A stretch of DNA of 10,782 bases, taken from the NCBI GenBank assembly GCA_012964275.1, contig DTUG01000146.1, forward strand, positions 1-10,782, given 5' to 3'. The DNA comes from Fidelibacterota bacterium. Lineage in GTDB: Bacteria; Fidelibacterota; Marinisomatia; Marinisomatales; UBA1611. The notes beneath the pieces are model-generated. The model saw only the letters and a program-made list of their open reading frames with translations. It searched no databases and was not told where the DNA came from. This document shows, piece by piece, positions 1 through 6,404 of the stretch (position 1 is the first letter of the stretch; each line of letters begins with the position of its first letter). The position numbers and the translations under genes were made by a program.

Positions 1-235
1 TTAATATATAAGCGCCATAAAAAACCATTTTTATTGCGAAACCAATCGACAAGGTTTTTGTGATCAAACGCAGCTCTTTTCTGGATGCCCGTTGAACAAA
101 AATAATCGTAGCTACACCGGCAAAAAAAGGACCAAGCCAACCAAAAAACAATTCACGTTGGTATTGGGGTAATAAGTGCGCAGACAAACCGAGTATCCCC
201 AAAGAGGTAACTGCACCATAAATGAAGAGTCTCAT
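1..235 (-). CDS. atpI: ATP synthase subunit I-like membrane protein, C-terminus cut by window edge
   Basis: The reading frame starts at an ATG whose first base is 235 and stays open to the left edge, giving 78 codons of the N-terminal part. The ATG overlaps the TGA of atpZ as ATGA, which suggests translational coupling. The visible protein is hydrophobic, with membrane segments at about residues 3-22, 29-49 and from 64 on. A short basic stretch (residues 49-56) separates the second and third. AtpI-type proteins are small membrane proteins encoded at the head of F1Fo-ATP synthase operons and are thought to help c-ring assembly or ion supply. I see no catalytic motif, so the name rests on position directly after atpZ, size and topology. 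Genes for Fo subunits a and c would be expected beyond position 1. No Shine-Dalgarno is visible. It could be another small membrane protein of the same operon. Confidence 0.6.
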   Translation of the reverse strand, partial: MRLFIYGAVTSLGILGLSAHLLPQYQRELFFGWLGPFFAGVATIIFVQRASRKELRLITKTLSIGFAIKMVFYGAYIL

Positions 236-489
236 TTTTTACCAGACCAGATTGTTCTGGCCAGGTGGTAAAACCCTAACAAAAGGCCTAGACCCAAGCC
301 AAGTAATACACCGACAGGACTTGTTTCTTTCACGTTGTCAACATACCAGCCTAAAAGTGTCAAAATTAGTACTGATGCCACAAGCATGTAGGACGCGCTT
401 GCTGCAGGACCCGATTTCTGAACTATTTTCTGGAAATAAATAAACGATTTTGCGGGATTAAATTTTGATGTATTGCCTGATTCAGGCAT
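232..489 (-). CDS. atpZ: AtpZ/AtpI family accessory protein of F1Fo-ATP synthase
   Basis: This 85-residue protein has a polar N-terminus (1-28) and two predicted membrane helices (about 30-50 and 58-77). A G-W-Y-V-D motif ends helix 1 (D51), followed by a short loop with a Pro (P58) and a glycine-rich second helix (G-L-G-L-G-L repeats at 60-72). This is the usual layout of the AtpZ/ATPase_gene1 family: two-helix proteins encoded just before Fo subunit genes and proposed to assist c-ring assembly or Mg2+ handling. The start codon lies two bases after the bactofilin stop, and the stop overlaps the start of the next membrane gene as ATGA, so it is embedded in an operon. No strong Shine-Dalgarno is visible. 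The family is fairly clear; the exact role is known only in general terms. Confidence 0.75.
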   Translation of the reverse strand: MPESGNTSKFNPAKSFIYFQKIVQKSGPAASASYMLVASVLILTLLGWYVDNVKETSPVGVLLGLGLGLLLGFYHLARTIWSGKK

Positions 490-491
490 AA

Positions 492-875
492 TTACCCGCT
501 ATCGGATACATGAGTGGAGCTTTTACGTTTTTTAGTATTATCCTGCACCAGATTGCACTTCCCTTCAAATTGAGCTCCCTCTTCAATCAAGAGTTTTCGA
601 TAACTGATATCACCCTTCAAAACACTGTTGCTGCCAAGAATGACCTGCCCATCCGCAATTACATCGCCAATGACTGTTCCGCCAACACGAATATCACTTC
701 CATTTACACCACCCTGCACCAAACCATTTTGAACAATTCTGATAGGTCCGTTCGTACTGACGTCACCATAGACCTTACCATAGATAATGATTCCTTCCTT
801 TAATCTTATAGGTCCTTGTACGATGGCATCAGGGCCCACCATGGTATGTACATTCTGAAATTTGAGTTTAGCCAT
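492..875 (-). CDS. Bactofilin family cytoskeletal/polymer protein
   Basis: This 127-residue protein is built from short repeating beta turns with G-x-I/V spacing (V-x-G-P-I-R, I-x-G-K-V-x-G-D-V, V-x-G-G-V, I-x-G-D-V-x-A-D-G) over about residues 14-108. It has a polar, Lys/Ser-rich tail at 110-127. This is the right-handed beta-helix pattern of the bactofilin (DUF583) domain, which self-assembles without nucleotide into filaments on the membrane that position cell-wall enzymes. Its ATG overlaps the last eight bases of the upstream M23 peptidase gene, matching the known pairing of bactofilins with M23 peptidases in shape control (for example CcmA with Csd1 in Helicobacter). I infer that the two act together at the envelope. 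Length is typical of a short bactofilin. No Shine-Dalgarno is seen, so translational coupling to the peptidase is likely. Confidence 0.9.
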   Translation of the reverse strand: MAKLKFQNVHTMVGPDAIVQGPIRLKEGIIIYGKVYGDVSTNGPIRIVQNGLVQGGVNGSDIRVGGTVIGDVIADGQVILGSNSVLKGDISYRKLLIEEGAQFEGKCNLVQDNTKKRKSSTHVSDSG

Positions 876-1656
876 TATTGGAAGTTAAATCAGTTAATTT
901 ATATTCTGGAAAATAGATCAGTGGATCCACAGATTTTTCATCTTTCCAGACCTCAAAGTGCAAATGCGGACCAGATGAGATACCTGTACTGCCCACCATA
1001 CCAATGACTTCACCGCGGCTCACCAGGTCCAACTGCAGTTTCAGGTTCCTCTGGTTGTGGCCATAATGGGTAAAATAATCGTCACCGTGGTAGATTATGA
1101 TCAAGTTGCCCATTTCGTAGGTCCAGCCAGAAAACATAACCACACCGGCAGCAGCGGCCAGAATCGGCTCACCCTCCTTTGAAACAATATCAATACCCCG
1201 ATGGGTGTTTCTGATGAACGGTGACATTCTCCCCGAACGCTGGCTAACAAAACCCTTTATCGGGGCCACTGACGGAATATTTTCTACATATGAAATTCCC
1301 TGATCTGGATTAATTGTCATCCCGGTAACCGTGTCAACCAGAATGGGTTTTTCATCAAAATCTAACTCAGCTCCAAGTGATTTTCTAACAAACTCGTCCA
1401 TTTGTTTTAAGCGCTGGAGATCACGACTAAGTTCTAATACTTTCAGTCGTTCTGCTGCCAGGTTCTCATAATTTCCCTTTATGATATTGTACTCACTGAT
1501 TTTTGGACCATAGATAATGAAAATAACAACAATACCCAGAACGAAAAGTATACCGAGTGTCGACAGGATACGAATCATTGTCCGTGAAATATTGTAAGAT
1601 TTTGTACCAGACTCATCATCTGGTATCACTACAACAGTATATTTTTCAGGTTTCAC
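868..1656 (-). CDS. Membrane-anchored M23 (LytM-type) metallopeptidase
   Basis: A 262-residue peptidoglycan endopeptidase starting at GTG; no in-frame alternative lies in the 10 bases after parB. A basic cytoplasmic N-terminus (1-26) is followed by one membrane helix (about 27-49) and a short charged, probably coiled-coil segment (about 57-95). The M23 domain covers about 135-250. Zinc and catalytic residues are all present: H152 and D156 in HRGID, H200 in the HYGH motif, and H231/H233 in HLHFE. It should therefore be an active zinc enzyme facing the periplasm and cutting peptide cross-links. It differs from the degenerate LytM activators (EnvC/NlpD type), which lose these residues. The eight-base overlap with the bactofilin gene suggests a joint role in cell shape or septum remodelling. 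The link to parAB upstream is positional only. Confidence 0.92.
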   Translation of the reverse strand: MKPEKYTVVVIPDDESGTKSYNISRTMIRILSTLGILFVLGIVVIFIIYGPKISEYNIIKGNYENLAAERLKVLELSRDLQRLKQMDEFVRKSLGAELDFDEKPILVDTVTGMTINPDQGISYVENIPSVAPIKGFVSQRSGRMSPFIRNTHRGIDIVSKEGEPILAAAAGVVMFSGWTYEMGNLIIIYHGDDYFTHYGHNQRNLKLQLDLVSRGEVIGMVGSTGISSGPHLHFEVWKDEKSVDPLIYFPEYKLTDLTSNNG

Positions 1657-1666
1657 TATATATTTA

Positions 1667-2521
1667 TTAAAGCGATTGAAGTAGATCCAGTATACGCTCT
1701 AGATCATCATCAGAAAAATAGATGATCTCAATCGAGCCACCCTCCTGACCGGGTTTAAGTTTGACTTTGGTTCCTAATAATTCAATTAACTGGTTCTCAA
1801 TAGCTCTGATTGGTGCTGTAGATTGGATAACTTTCTTAAATTTTGTTTCTTTTGACTTTGGTTTCACTAGTGCCTCGGCTGCCCGGACACTGAGATCTTT
1901 CTCCAAGATTACCCGCCACAATTTTTTCATAGCGGCAATCGTTTTTGCCTGCAGAATCGCTCTGCCATGGCCGCCAGAGATATTTCCCTTCCGTATGCTT
2001 TTCCTGATCTCCGGCGGCAGCTTCAGCAGTCGTAGGGCATTAGACACAGTGACGCGTTTTTTCCCTACTGATTTTGCAATGGCATCATGGGATAAATTGT
2101 ATTTACTGTTAAGAACAGCGTATGCTTCGGCTTCTTCCATGGGATTTAGATCTTCACGCTGTATATTTTCAATCAATGCCACCTGCATCATCTCCGCTTC
2201 GCCTTTTACATCGATAACATACGCAGGGATGGTTCTCAATCTAACTTTTTTCGAAGCCCGCCACCGCCGCTCACCGGCTACCAATTCATATCCTTCTCCT
2301 GCTTCTCGAACTGTTATAGGTGTAATGATACCCTTCAGCTTTATTGAAGCCATAAGTTCTTCTAAAGCAGTTTCATCAAAGTTGCGCCGAGGCTGATAGG
2401 GATTAGGCTTTATACTTTTCAGAAGAATTTTTGCAACGCCCGGTTTTGCTGGCTTTGGCTGCGGCTCCGTTTCTGAACTGATCAGCGCTCCAATCCCGCG
2501 TCCTAATCGTTTAGCTGACAC
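1667..2521 (-). CDS. parB: ParB/Spo0J chromosome partition protein (CTP-dependent parS clamp)
   Basis: This 284-residue protein has all landmarks of chromosomal ParB. The N-terminal LGRGIGALI motif (6-14) is the segment that stimulates the ParA ATPase. CTP-binding ParB/Srx boxes follow: NPYQPR (40-45), GERRWRA (83-89) and ENIQREDLNP (118-127). A helix-turn-helix for parS binding lies at about 142-165. A C-terminal dimerisation segment spans about 238-284. ParB loads at parS, slides as a CTP-bound clamp, recruits SMC and is segregated by ParA. Translation starts at GTG, overlapping the end of parA by 11 bases. A GAGGAG Shine-Dalgarno ten bases upstream supports this start, and the motif at 6-14 begins right after it. 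No good parS palindrome is visible in this window, so its sites must lie elsewhere. Confidence 0.96.
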   Translation of the reverse strand: MSAKRLGRGIGALISSETEPQPKPAKPGVAKILLKSIKPNPYQPRRNFDETALEELMASIKLKGIITPITVREAGEGYELVAGERRWRASKKVRLRTIPAYVIDVKGEAEMMQVALIENIQREDLNPMEEAEAYAVLNSKYNLSHDAIAKSVGKKRVTVSNALRLLKLPPEIRKSIRKGNISGGHGRAILQAKTIAAMKKLWRVILEKDLSVRAAEALVKPKSKETKFKKVIQSTAPIRAIENQLIELLGTKVKLKPGQEGGSIEIIYFSDDDLERILDLLQSL

Positions 2522-3275
2522 GTTGTAGGATCTCCTCTGTTAAACTCAGGTAATTTTTTGCACCACTTGAATTTGCATCATACAACAGGGCTGGTTTTCC
2601 AAAACTTGGTGCTTCACTCAAGCGAACATTACGATAGATCAAGGTTTTAAACAATTTGTCCTTAAAATATCCCTTTACTTCTTCCACCACCTGTTTTGAA
2701 AGATTCAGGCGGCTGTCATACATCGTCATCAGCACACCTGCAATTACCAAGTTACGGTTCAGGTGCCGCTGGACAAGGCGAACAGTATTCAGCAGCTGGC
2801 TAAGACCTTCTAGCGCATAATATTCACACTGGATCGGGATAATCAATGCATGGGCAGAAGTCAGGGCGTTAATGGTTAAGAGGCCCAGAGAAGGTGGACA
2901 ATCAAGAATAATGATATCATACCGGCGTACAATTGTTTTTAGGGCAGTTTTAAGCTGATATTCCCTGGCCATTATGCTAACCAATTCTATCTCCGCCCCG
3001 ACTAAGTCGTGGGTAGACGGAATAATATCGAGATGCGAAAATTGTGTTTTGGCAACAGCCTCTTTGATATCAGTCCCTCTGATTAAAACATCGTAAATAT
3101 TTTTTTGTGTTTCCTCAATCAGTTCAGAAAGTCCTGTTGTTGCATTGGATTGCGGATCCAAATCAACTATCAGTGTTTTTACTTCTGAAACTGCTAGGCT
3201 CATGGCAACATTTACCGCTGAAGTAGTCTTACCGACGCCGCCTTTTTGATTAATGAACGCTAGAATCTTTCCCAT
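2511..3275 (-). CDS. parA: ParA/Soj chromosome partition ATPase
   Basis: This 254-residue deviant-Walker ATPase of the ParA/MinD family has a Walker A motif KGGVGKTT at 11-18, with the signature Lys K11 and the P-loop Lys K16. A Walker A' segment D-L-D-P-Q (38-42) and Walker B D-C-P-P (125-128) follow. It has no N-terminal helix-turn-helix, and its length is that of a chromosomal Soj-type ParA, not a long plasmid type. ATP-bound dimers coat the nucleoid, and ParB stimulates ATP hydrolysis to move parS regions apart. It is the first gene of the minus-strand operon and overlaps parB by 11 bases. The ATG has no evident Shine-Dalgarno. The upstream gap of 157 bases to tdh must hold its promoter. 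Confidence 0.97.
   Translation of the reverse strand: MGKILAFINQKGGVGKTTSAVNVAMSLAVSEVKTLIVDLDPQSNATTGLSELIEETQKNIYDVLIRGTDIKEAVAKTQFSHLDIIPSTHDLVGAEIELVSIMAREYQLKTALKTIVRRYDIIILDCPPSLGLLTINALTSAHALIIPIQCEYYALEGLSQLLNTVRLVQRHLNRNLVIAGVLMTMYDSRLNLSKQVVEEVKGYFKDKLFKTLIYRNVRLSEAPSFGKPALLYDANSSGAKNYLSLTEEILQRVS
2532..2537 (-). promoter_or_regulatory. Shine-Dalgarno sequence of parB (GAGGAG)
   Basis: On the minus strand GAGGAG lies inside the end of parA, ten bases before the GTG start of parB. It supports GTG as the real start. It stands out because most starts in this window have no recognisable Shine-Dalgarno. Confidence 0.5.
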
Positions 3276-3432
3276 GAATAAAACAGATAAAATGTAACTT
3301 GGAAATTTAGCCGTTATTACAAAGCAAAATAAATAATAAGAGCCACTAAGATACCGTAAAAATCCTATTTGATTGAAAATTGGAGCACAAGAGTCTCATC
3401 AGTAATTTATAACCTTCATTGCACGTATTATT
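3276..3432. promoter_or_regulatory. Divergent intergenic region between parA and tdh
   Basis: These 157 AT-rich bases separate two divergently transcribed units, so they should carry promoters for both. For tdh, a -10-like TATAAC lies at 3408-3413 (plus strand), 20 bases before the ATG, but no good -35 partner is seen. For parA, a weak pair on the minus strand is TTGTGC with TAGGAT, 17 bases apart. Neither is convincing. No riboswitch-like structure, strong palindrome, small gene or parS site is visible. Confidence 0.35.
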
Positions 3433-4455
3433 ATGAAAGCCCTGGTAAAGAAACTTCCCGAACGAGGTATATGGCTGGAAGATGTACCTGAACCAAAGGT
3501 AGGGACAAATGACGTATGCATCAGAATTACTCATACGGCTATTTGCGGATCCGACTTGCATATCTATGATTGGGACGAATGGGCACAGCGGACACTTGAT
3601 CTACCTCTCGTTACTGGCCATGAATTTTGCGGTATCGTTGAAGAGATTGGTCCCGGTGTGACCCACTATAAACCGGGAACCCGCGTATCTGGGGAAGGGC
3701 ACATTACGTGCGGCTATTGCCGAAACTGCCGAGCAGGAAAAAGACATTTATGCCAGAAAACCATTGGTATCGGTATCCAGCGGGCTGGTTGCTTTGCTGA
3801 GTATCTGGTCCTGCCGGAAACTAATGTCTGGCCGATTCACAAAGATATTCCTTCGGAGATTGCTGCTTTTTTTGATCCCTTCGGAAATGCCGCCCACACG
3901 GCATTATCTTATGAGATGGTCGGTGAGGATGTTTTGATCACCGGTGCTGGTCCCATCGGCATTATGGCTGTGGCCATTTGCAGCTTTGTAGGTGCCCGCA
4001 ATATTGTCATCACAGACATAAACGATTTCCGTCTGGAGCTTGCACGAAAAATGGGTGCCACCAAGACCATAAATGTGAAAAATGAAAGAATCGGCAATGT
4101 GTACTCTGAACTTAATATGACTAGCGGGTTTGATGTGGGCCTGGAAATGTCAGGCAATCCCGATGCATTCCGTGACATGCTGGAAAATATGTATCATGGC
4201 GGACGTATCGCCTTGCTAGGTTTACTGCCGAAATCGACACAAATCAACTGGGATGACATTATTTTTAAAGGACTTCATGTGAAAGGTATCTACGGCCGGG
4301 AAATGTTTGAGACCTGGTACAAGATAACTCAAATGTTAAGAAGCGGATTGGATATCTCCGGTGTATTAACCCATCGATTTCCAATTGATGATTACAAAAA
4401 CGCATTTGAGATCATGGAATCGGGTAATTGCGGAAAAGTTGTCTTGGAATGGTAA
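3433..4455 (+). CDS. tdh: L-threonine 3-dehydrogenase (zinc, NAD-dependent)
   Basis: This 340-residue medium-chain dehydrogenase oxidises L-threonine to 2-amino-3-ketobutyrate with NAD+. The catalytic zinc ligands C38, H63 and E64 and the four structural-zinc cysteines C93, C96, C99 and C107 are all present, at the same numbering as the Escherichia coli enzyme. The Rossmann fold has GAGPIG at 171-176 followed by an acidic strand end, V-I-T-D (192-195), as expected for NAD rather than NADP. Length matches the family (E. coli 341). The next gene on the same strand is kbl, whose enzyme consumes the unstable product, so substrate specificity is well supported and this is not just a generic alcohol dehydrogenase. 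The ATG lacks a Shine-Dalgarno. The product is cytosolic. Confidence 0.96.
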   Translation: MKALVKKLPERGIWLEDVPEPKVGTNDVCIRITHTAICGSDLHIYDWDEWAQRTLDLPLVTGHEFCGIVEEIGPGVTHYKPGTRVSGEGHITCGYCRNCRAGKRHLCQKTIGIGIQRAGCFAEYLVLPETNVWPIHKDIPSEIAAFFDPFGNAAHTALSYEMVGEDVLITGAGPIGIMAVAICSFVGARNIVITDINDFRLELARKMGATKTINVKNERIGNVYSELNMTSGFDVGLEMSGNPDAFRDMLENMYHGGRIALLGLLPKSTQINWDDIIFKGLHVKGIYGREMFETWYKITQMLRSGLDISGVLTHRFPIDDYKNAFEIMESGNCGKVVLEW

Positions 4456-4465
4456 AATTTTATTA

Positions 4466-4529
4466 AAAACAAAGACCACGGAATTCTCTAAATATTTTAC
4501 TTTGTGTTCTTTGGTGTACTTTGTATTTA
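4466..4529. repeat. CTTTG-repeat / imperfect inverted repeat between tdh and kbl
   Basis: In the 81-base tdh-kbl spacer the right arm holds CTTTG at 4500, 4509 and 4519, a period of 9-10 bases. The left arm (about 4466-4485) contains ACAAAG and ACCACGG, and its reverse complement matches 12 of 16 bases of the right arm (GGTGTACTTTGTATTT). The RNA could form a long imperfect hairpin. The composition resembles the dispersed CTTTGTGT/ACACAAAG-type intergenic repeats seen in many genomes, but only this copy is visible here. It could act as an attenuator, an mRNA stabiliser or neither. Confidence 0.4.
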
Positions 4530-4536
4530 AATAGAA

Positions 4537-5721
4537 ATGAGTAATTCAATAAAATATTACACAGACATGCTTTCCCAGATCGAAGCGGAAGGACTTTATA
4601 AAAAAGAGCGAACCATCACCACCCCGCAAGGCGTGCATATTTCCACGGTCGAAGGCGGAGAAGTTCTCAATTTCTGCGCAAATAATTATCTCGGGCTTGC
4701 CAATCATCCCCACGTCATTGAAGCGGCCAAAACCGCCATGGATGACCATGGATTTGGTATGGCTTCCGTCCGGTTCATTTGCGGTACACAGGATCTTCAT
4801 AAGAAATTGGAATCAAAGATCTCGGACTTTTTCAGCAGCGATGATACCATTCTCTATACCTCCTGCTTTGATGCAAATGGAGGACTTTTTGAAACGCTTC
4901 TCGGTCCGGAAGACGCTATTATTTCTGATGCATTGAATCATGCTTCCATCATTGATGGAGTTCGACTTTGCAAAGCGCAAAGATACCGGTATGCCAACAG
5001 CGATATTTCTGATCTGGAAAATAAACTGAAAGAAGCGCAAGATGCCCGATTAAGAATGATCGCTACAGACGGTGTCTTTTCCATGGATGGCTACATTTCC
5101 AAACTGGATGAAATCACCGTACTGGCGAGAAAATATGATGCCATGGTCATGGTGGATGACAGCCATGCCACAGGATTTGTAGGACAAACGGGGCGCGGCT
5201 CTGCAGAGCACAGCGGCGTCATGGATAAAATTGATGTATGGACTTCTACATTAGGGAAAGCTCTGGGCGGTGCTTCCGGTGGATTCACCACCGGTCGACA
5301 AGAGATCATTGATCTTTTGCGCCAACGATCCCGGCCCTATCTTTTTTCCAACACGGTTGCACCTGCCATTGTTGCGGCAGGGTCTAAAGTATTCGATATG
5401 TTATCTGCCACCACAGAACTCCGGGACAAACTGGAAGAAAACACCAAATACTTCCGAACAGAAATGTCCGAGACCGGTTTTGATATTTTGGAAGGTGTAC
5501 ATCCCATTGTTCCAATAATGCTGTATGATGCGGTCCTAGCCCAGAATATGGCCGCCGAAATGCTGAAGAAAGGAATCTATGTGATTGGTTTCTATTTCCC
5601 TGTCGTACCAAAAGGGCAAGCTCGGATTCGAGTCCAGATATCCGCAGCCATGGAAAAAGAGCATCTCGATAAGGCAGTGGATGCCTTTACGAAAGTGGGG
5701 AAAAATTTGGGTGTTATTTAG
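4537..5721 (+). CDS. kbl: 2-amino-3-ketobutyrate CoA ligase (glycine C-acetyltransferase)
   Basis: This 394-residue PLP enzyme of the alpha-oxoamine synthase family splits 2-amino-3-ketobutyrate with CoA into glycine and acetyl-CoA. K241, in the T-S-T-L-G-K-A-L-G-G motif, is the expected PLP Schiff-base lysine. N-H-A-S (134-137) gives the histidine that stacks on the cofactor, and V-D-D-S-H-A-T-G (206-213) gives the pyridine-nitrogen Asp and a further cofactor His. Length is close to the E. coli protein (398). Relatives in the family (BioF, HemA, Spt) share the fold, but direct pairing with tdh selects the Kbl activity. The ATG lacks a Shine-Dalgarno; its 81-base leader carries a CTTTG repeat. 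It ends 33 bases before the end of a convergent toxin gene. Cytosolic. Confidence 0.95.
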   Translation: MSNSIKYYTDMLSQIEAEGLYKKERTITTPQGVHISTVEGGEVLNFCANNYLGLANHPHVIEAAKTAMDDHGFGMASVRFICGTQDLHKKLESKISDFFSSDDTILYTSCFDANGGLFETLLGPEDAIISDALNHASIIDGVRLCKAQRYRYANSDISDLENKLKEAQDARLRMIATDGVFSMDGYISKLDEITVLARKYDAMVMVDDSHATGFVGQTGRGSAEHSGVMDKIDVWTSTLGKALGGASGGFTTGRQEIIDLLRQRSRPYLFSNTVAPAIVAAGSKVFDMLSATTELRDKLEENTKYFRTEMSETGFDILEGVHPIVPIMLYDAVLAQNMAAEMLKKGIYVIGFYFPVVPKGQARIRVQISAAMEKEHLDKAVDAFTKVGKNLGVI

Positions 5722-5754
5722 ATAAAGATTAGGAGTAAGGCTAAGGAATTAGGA

Positions 5755-6024
5755 CTATTTTCTATAAACATCTCCACGGTGCGCAATGCGTACAATTAAA
5801 ATGATCAATTCTTTTTCCTTCTTCTGGATAATTATCCTATAATTCCCGACTCGCAATCGAGCCAGCCCCTTATACTTATTCCCCTTTAAAGCTTTAATAC
5901 TGTTCGTTAATGCAGCTGGATTTTTTGCCAGTATTTCCAGTTTAGCCTTAATCCGCTTTTGCCATATCGGCTCTATTTTTGAAAGTTCATCCCTGGCTTT
6001 CTTTAAAAATGAAAGAGCATACAC
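5755..6024 (-). CDS. RelE/ParE superfamily toxin of a type II toxin-antitoxin pair
   Basis: This is a small basic protein whose C-terminal half shows the RelE/ParE pattern: a basic L-R-V-G-N-Y-R-I-I-I strand, then an I-V-R-I-A-H-R-G-D-V-Y-R ending. In RelE-like ribonucleases the late Arg and Tyr contribute to mRNA cutting on the ribosome. In ParE-like members the target is gyrase; the sequence alone does not decide. I place the start at GTG (first base 6024), giving 89 residues that begin M-Y-A-L-S-F, the usual first strand of the family. This GTG shares one base with the antitoxin stop (TAGTG), ideal for coupling. An upstream in-frame ATG at 6048 would add eight residues not expected in the family and overlap the antitoxin gene by 25 bases. 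The gene is complete, with no frameshift, and converges on kbl. Confidence 0.87.
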   Translation of the reverse strand: MYALSFLKKARDELSKIEPIWQKRIKAKLEILAKNPAALTNSIKALKGNKYKGLARLRVGNYRIIIQKKEKELIILIVRIAHRGDVYRK

Positions 6025-6257
6025 TAATCGATTCCAAGATCCTTCCAAACTTCATCAGCAGAGATCGTATCAGTTTCGCCATTTTCAAATTCTTTAAGCC
6101 GACGCTCTGCAATTTCAAGATCCAATTCATCAAAATATAATTCCAAAGCTTGGGTGATGATGTGGCTTTTTTTACTTCCAAGCTCTTTGGAAATGGATTC
6201 CAATTCTTCAGAGACCGCCCTGGGGAGCGTAATGTTCATGCGATAATGTTTTGACAT
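6024..6257 (-). CDS. Ribbon-helix-helix antitoxin paired with the RelE/ParE toxin
   Basis: This is a 77-residue protein. Residues 5-12 (Y-R-M-N-I-T-L-P) form the DNA-contacting beta strand, followed by two helices (about 13-26 and 29-45): a ribbon-helix-helix domain that dimerises and binds operator DNA. The acidic C-terminal tail (46-77, ending W-K-D-L-G-I-D) is the likely toxin-wrapping, protease-sensitive segment. Antitoxin precedes toxin, the usual order for this class, and the genes touch by one base. A perfect palindrome overlaps the start codon, consistent with autorepression of the pair. No Shine-Dalgarno is present, and the message may be leaderless. An out-of-frame antisense-like reading at 5987-6181 is a shadow. 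Confidence 0.88.
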   Translation of the reverse strand: MSKHYRMNITLPRAVSEELESISKELGSKKSHIITQALELYFDELDLEIAERRLKEFENGETDTISADEVWKDLGID

Positions 6258-6292
6258 GTATAATTATACATATAAATATACACATTATTCAA
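6256..6292 (-). promoter_or_regulatory. Toxin-antitoxin promoter and palindromic operator
   Basis: On the minus strand a sigma70-like promoter reads TTGAAT (6292-6287), an 18-base spacer, then TATAAT (6268-6263). The -10 box sits inside the perfect 16-base palindrome ATGTATAATTATACAT (6256-6271), which also covers part of the antitoxin start codon. A further TGTATA half-site on the minus strand (6282-6277) lies 12 bases from the one in the palindrome (6270-6265). Half-sites spaced like this are typical of ribbon-helix-helix operators. The -10 ends only five bases before the ATG, so the start of transcription would fall at about the first codon. Confidence 0.65.
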
Positions 6293-6298
6293 TGCATT

Positions 6299-6404
6299 CT
6301 ATTTCACCAAAACAATTTTCCGTGTCTCAACAAAACCGCCAGCTTCCAACCGCATATAAGAAAATATAATGGAAAAAAGAATAATTTCTTCATGGCAACT
6401 CCTT
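6299..6404 (-). pseudogene. Relic of a secreted protein: signal-peptide start fused out of frame to a T9SS C-terminal sorting tail
   Basis: On the minus strand AAGGAG (6404-6399) is followed five bases later by ATG (6393), opening a signal-peptide-like reading M-K-K-L-F-F-F-P-L-Y-F-L-I-C. This frame stops after 29 codons at 6304. In the +1 frame, about 6360-6299 reads Y-M-RLEAGGFVETRKIVLVK and then TAG. That matches the last strand of the type A T9SS (Por secretion) sorting domain, whose usual ending is Y-x-Y-R-L-x-A-G-x-F-x-x-T-x-K-M-x-L-x-K. The simplest reading is a secreted cargo gene that lost its whole body by internal deletion plus a frameshift, leaving only start and tail. The N-terminal frame alone could still make a 29-residue hydrophobic peptide. 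The segment lies just upstream of the toxin-antitoxin pair, on the same strand. Confidence 0.55.

Noticed and set aside
325..342. TTTCACGTT as half of a parS site
   Set aside because: Only the left half fits; the right half is not palindromic, and it lies in atpZ coding sequence.
510..803. 97-codon plus-strand frame opposite the bactofilin gene
   Set aside because: Complement of the repetitive bactofilin beta-helix sequence; the repeats keep the opposite frame open.
1573..1590. CCGTGAAAT as a parS-like right half
   Set aside because: About 10 of 16 positions match the consensus, and the sequence is explained by M23 peptidase coding.
1761..2396. 211-codon plus-strand frame opposite parB
   Set aside because: It is antisense to a parB with all family motifs; the product is Ser/Phe/Ile-rich with no recognisable domain, a typical shadow.
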